A stretch of DNA of 64,000 nucleotides from Stappia sp. TSB10P1A. GTDB taxonomy: Bacteria > Pseudomonadota > Alphaproteobacteria > Rhizobiales > Stappiaceae. The position numbers were made by a program, and so were the translations under genes. Positions 63,980 to 64,000 of this stretch are shown piece by piece; the first letter of the stretch is position 1, and each line of letters starts with the position of its first letter. The DNA lies in NCBI RefSeq assembly GCF_900185725.1, contig NZ_FYAU01000036.1, positions 434,001 through 498,000 of the forward strand, in the 5' to 3' direction. The notes beneath the pieces are model-generated. The model was not told where the DNA came from. It did no database searches and saw only the letters and a program-made list of their open reading frames with translations.

Positions 63980-64000
63980 GTCTCGCACCTCCCGCACGAC

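Overview
The window is GC-rich DNA from an alphaproteobacterium, most probably of the Rhizobiales/Hyphomicrobiales. The Stappiaceae are a guess from gene content only. Pointers are the aerobic CobN/CobO/CobQ cobalamin genes behind a B12 riboswitch, a cupin related to the anti-sigma factor ChrR beside a photolyase/fatty-acid-methyltransferase locus, and Rhizobiales-style intergenic palindromic repeats. No phage, insertion sequence, integrase or CRISPR array was seen. It reads as chromosome with several small accessory modules.

Layout. 1-7.5 kb: a polysaccharide export lipoprotein (cut by the window edge) divergent from tamA-tamB (outer-membrane assembly). 7.9-15.4 kb: an Ldh-family dehydrogenase, a gabD-type aldehyde dehydrogenase, a sigma-54 activator of AcoR type and its likely target, a flavin monooxygenase preceded by paired palindromes and a textbook -24/-12 promoter; then a VOC protein. 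15.7-17.4 kb: a chemoreceptor, followed by tRNA-Cys. 17.8-28.4 kb: a cobalamin island with cobC-cobD-DUF938 on + facing cobP-cobW-cobN-cobO-cobQ on -, the latter behind a B12 riboswitch and a 23-codon leader ORF that overlaps cobP. 28.6 kb: tRNA-Asn.

28.9-32.9 kb: a LysR regulator divergent from two tandem, paralogous Fe(II)/2-oxoglutarate oxygenases and an MFS carrier. This compact module has no named product and is the best candidate here for an undescribed pathway. 32.9-37.6 kb: TspO, a cupin/DUF4287 pair divergent from a MarR regulator over a repeated operator, a two-domain VOC dioxygenase-like protein and a second chemoreceptor. 37.9-42.6 kb: a YbaY-MliC-META fusion, the tungstate transporter tupBCA and a secreted protein of unknown role.

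42.7-50.7 kb: a stress locus (photolyase, FAD amine-oxidase-like protein, DUF1365, cyclopropane-fatty-acid-synthase-like methyltransferase, GPH carrier, SDR, ChrR-like cupin). Three sites of the form (T/C)GATCC-N16-CGTAA lie before its three transcription units, matching the known singlet-oxygen sigma factor (RpoE/ChrR) type of promoter. No sigma gene is adjacent, and the ChrR-like protein has lost the Cys ligands of the anti-sigma zinc site. 50.9-57.1 kb: cysK, cardiolipin synthase, an alanyl-tRNA editing protein, sseA and fhs. 57.1-64 kb: repeats, an AhpD-like protein, an MFS carrier coupled to an internally deleted wrbA remnant and a divergent LysR gene, then a TIM-barrel/methylglyoxal-synthase fusion divergent from a corrinoid protein and DUF1638, and a CatB-type acetyltransferase.

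All calls come from reading the sequence. No database search was run, and family names rest on recognised motifs and remembered relatives.
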